Source of the DNA: VGWB01 sp964480945
GTDB taxonomy: Bacteria; Bacteroidota; Ignavibacteria; UBA10030
Assembly: GCA_964480945.1 (NCBI GenBank)
Contig: CAYZRX010000088.1
Span: 1-13,919 of the forward strand
Reading direction: 5' to 3'
Length of the DNA stretch: 13,919 nucleotides
Below the pieces are notes generated by a model that was given only the letters and a program-made list of their open reading frames with translations, ran no database searches and was not told where the DNA came from. A program made the translations under genes and the position numbers. Below, in pieces: positions 13,137 to 13,919 of the stretch. How positions within the stretch are numbered: position 1 is the stretch's first letter; the number at the start of each line of letters is the position of its first letter.

Positions 13137-13919
13137 CTAGCCCGGGGTCCTTCGTTGCGCCTCAAACCCTTCCTTCAACACTTCAACAACCTTGTCGTGA
13201 ATCAGGCCGTTGGTGACGAGCACCTGTTTTATATAGACCGTTGATGCACGCCCGAGAAAATCCGTAAACCTTCCGCCTGCCTCCTGGGCGATGAGCACCC
13301 CCGCTGCCATATCCCAAGGGCTCAGCGCGACCTCCCAGAATCCCTCGAACCTCCCGCACGCGACATAGCAGATATCGACTGCCGCGGAACCGAGGCGCCG
13401 CACCCCCTGCGCTTGCATCAGGAAATTGACGAAATGCTGAACCGCGTTATCCGGATTCTGTTTGATCGTATACGGAAACCCCGTCACCATCAGGCTCTCG
13501 ATGAGGGCGGAAATTTTCGAAACGTGGATGGGACTCTTGTTGAGAAAGGCCCCGCGGCCCTTCTCTGCAGTGAATAACTCCTGCAGGTTCGGCTCGTACA
13601 CTACTCCCAGGGCAAGCTCCCCCTTCACCTCAAGTCCGATTGAAACCGAGTAGAGGGGCATCCCATGTGCGAAGTTCAGCGTCCCGTCGAGCGGGTCGAT
13701 GATCCACCGATACTCCGAGCCTTTCTCGTGGCTGCCCGACTCCTCCGCCAGGAAATCGTGATCAGGATACTTTTGCCTGATCTTGTTGATGATGATCTCT
13801 TCGGATCGTCTGTCGATCTCGGTCACCAGATTGGTCTCCTGGCCGAGCTTTCGCTCGATCTGCTGGATCTTTCCGACGCTCGATTTCAGAAACGCACCTG
13901 CCTCGAGCGCGGCATCGAT
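13137..13919 (-). CDS. suhB: Inositol monophosphatase family protein, 5' end outside window
   Basis: Mg-dependent phosphatase of the IMPase/SuhB family, acting on inositol 1-phosphate or related sugar phosphates; some members also act in rRNA transcription complexes. 260 residues are visible. The reading frame stays open to the window edge, and the extra residues (AALEAGAFLK... QETNLVTEIDRRSEE) match the family N-terminus, so the GTG at 13826 is internal and only a few residues are missing. Metal ligands are present: AEESG (about 58-62), WIIDPLDGTLNF (motif A, about 72-83) and SPWDMAAGVLIAQEAGG (motif B). It is complete at the 3' end (TAG at 13139-13137) and converges on the CBS gene. The exact substrate cannot be told from sequence. 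Confidence 0.93.
   Translation of the reverse strand: MDAALEAGAFLKSSVGKIQQIERKLGQETNLVTEIDRRSEEIIINKIRQKYPDHDFLAEESGSHEKGSEYRWIIDPLDGTLNFAHGMPLYSVSIGLEVKGELALGVVYEPNLQELFTAEKGRGAFLNKSPIHVSKISALIESLMVTGFPYTIKQNPDNAVQHFVNFLMQAQGVRRLGSAAVDICYVACGRFEGFWEVALSPWDMAAGVLIAQEAGGRFTDFLGRASTVYIKQVLVTNGLIHDKVVEVLKEGFEAQRRTPG

Noticed and set aside
13137..13826. suhB starting at the GTG at 13826
   Set aside because: The frame continues to the window edge with residues matching the family N-terminus, so that GTG is the internal Val of LVTEIDRR.

Overview
The window looks like chromosome from a bacterium of the FCB superphylum, most like Ignavibacteria/Chlorobiota-type lineages known mainly from metagenomes. 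The evidence is a Por-secretion (type IX secretion, T9SS) tail with a YPNPFNPST motif on one exported protein, the remnant of a second such tail (PNGDGFED...GRLLRTL), and a lipoprotein with a Cys-Lys-Lys start after its signal peptide. Clear promoters ahead of the housekeeping genes are of ordinary sigma-70 shape (TTGnnn, 16-17 bases, TAnnTT) rather than the classical Bacteroidetes TAnnTTTG form. The phylum is an inference; no rRNA is present.

Layout. (1) Positions 1-3180 hold two exported-protein genes: a beta-propeller-like lipoprotein (137-1222) and a multidomain secreted protein with a CHAP-like N-terminus, two cell-surface repeats, an FN3-like domain and a T9SS tail (1519-3111). Each is preceded by a copy of the same structured leader (12-87 and 1376-1468). 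The second gene ends at a three-armed hairpin (3131-3180). (2) Positions 3238-3986 look like a recombination scar: a double-HTH XRE-type regulator on the minus strand abuts, and slightly overlaps, the 3' stub of a secreted-protein gene. (3) From about 4040 to 13132 all genes are on the plus strand and are core metabolism: glnD, murI, a divergent peptide deformylase, a Pro/Gln-rich membrane protein, a pterin carbinolamine dehydratase, pyrE, a Nudix ADP-ribose pyrophosphatase, a pyrimidine-nucleoside phosphorylase and a two-CBS-domain protein. (4) An inositol-monophosphatase-family gene (suhB) converges on the CBS gene from the right edge with a 4-base gap; its 5' end lies outside the window.

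How the genes relate. The housekeeping block mixes nitrogen signalling (GlnD), wall precursor synthesis (MurI), protein N-terminal maturation (Def-like) and nucleotide metabolism (PyrE, Nudix, Pdp). Several genes have their own promoter-like sequence, so this is a run of short transcription units rather than one operon. pyrE and the Nudix gene are close enough to be cotranscribed.

The most unusual content is non-coding. The duplicated leader ahead of the two exported-protein genes changes stem length by two base pairs with pairing kept on both arms, has a conserved hairpin loop complementary to a conserved linker, and has a possible competing long-range pairing. It is the best candidate here for an undescribed regulatory RNA. 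A second theme is a family of CCGCC/GGCGG palindromes in three intergenic regions (4130-4157, 6895-6915, 9563-9665), the last arranged as a nested array.
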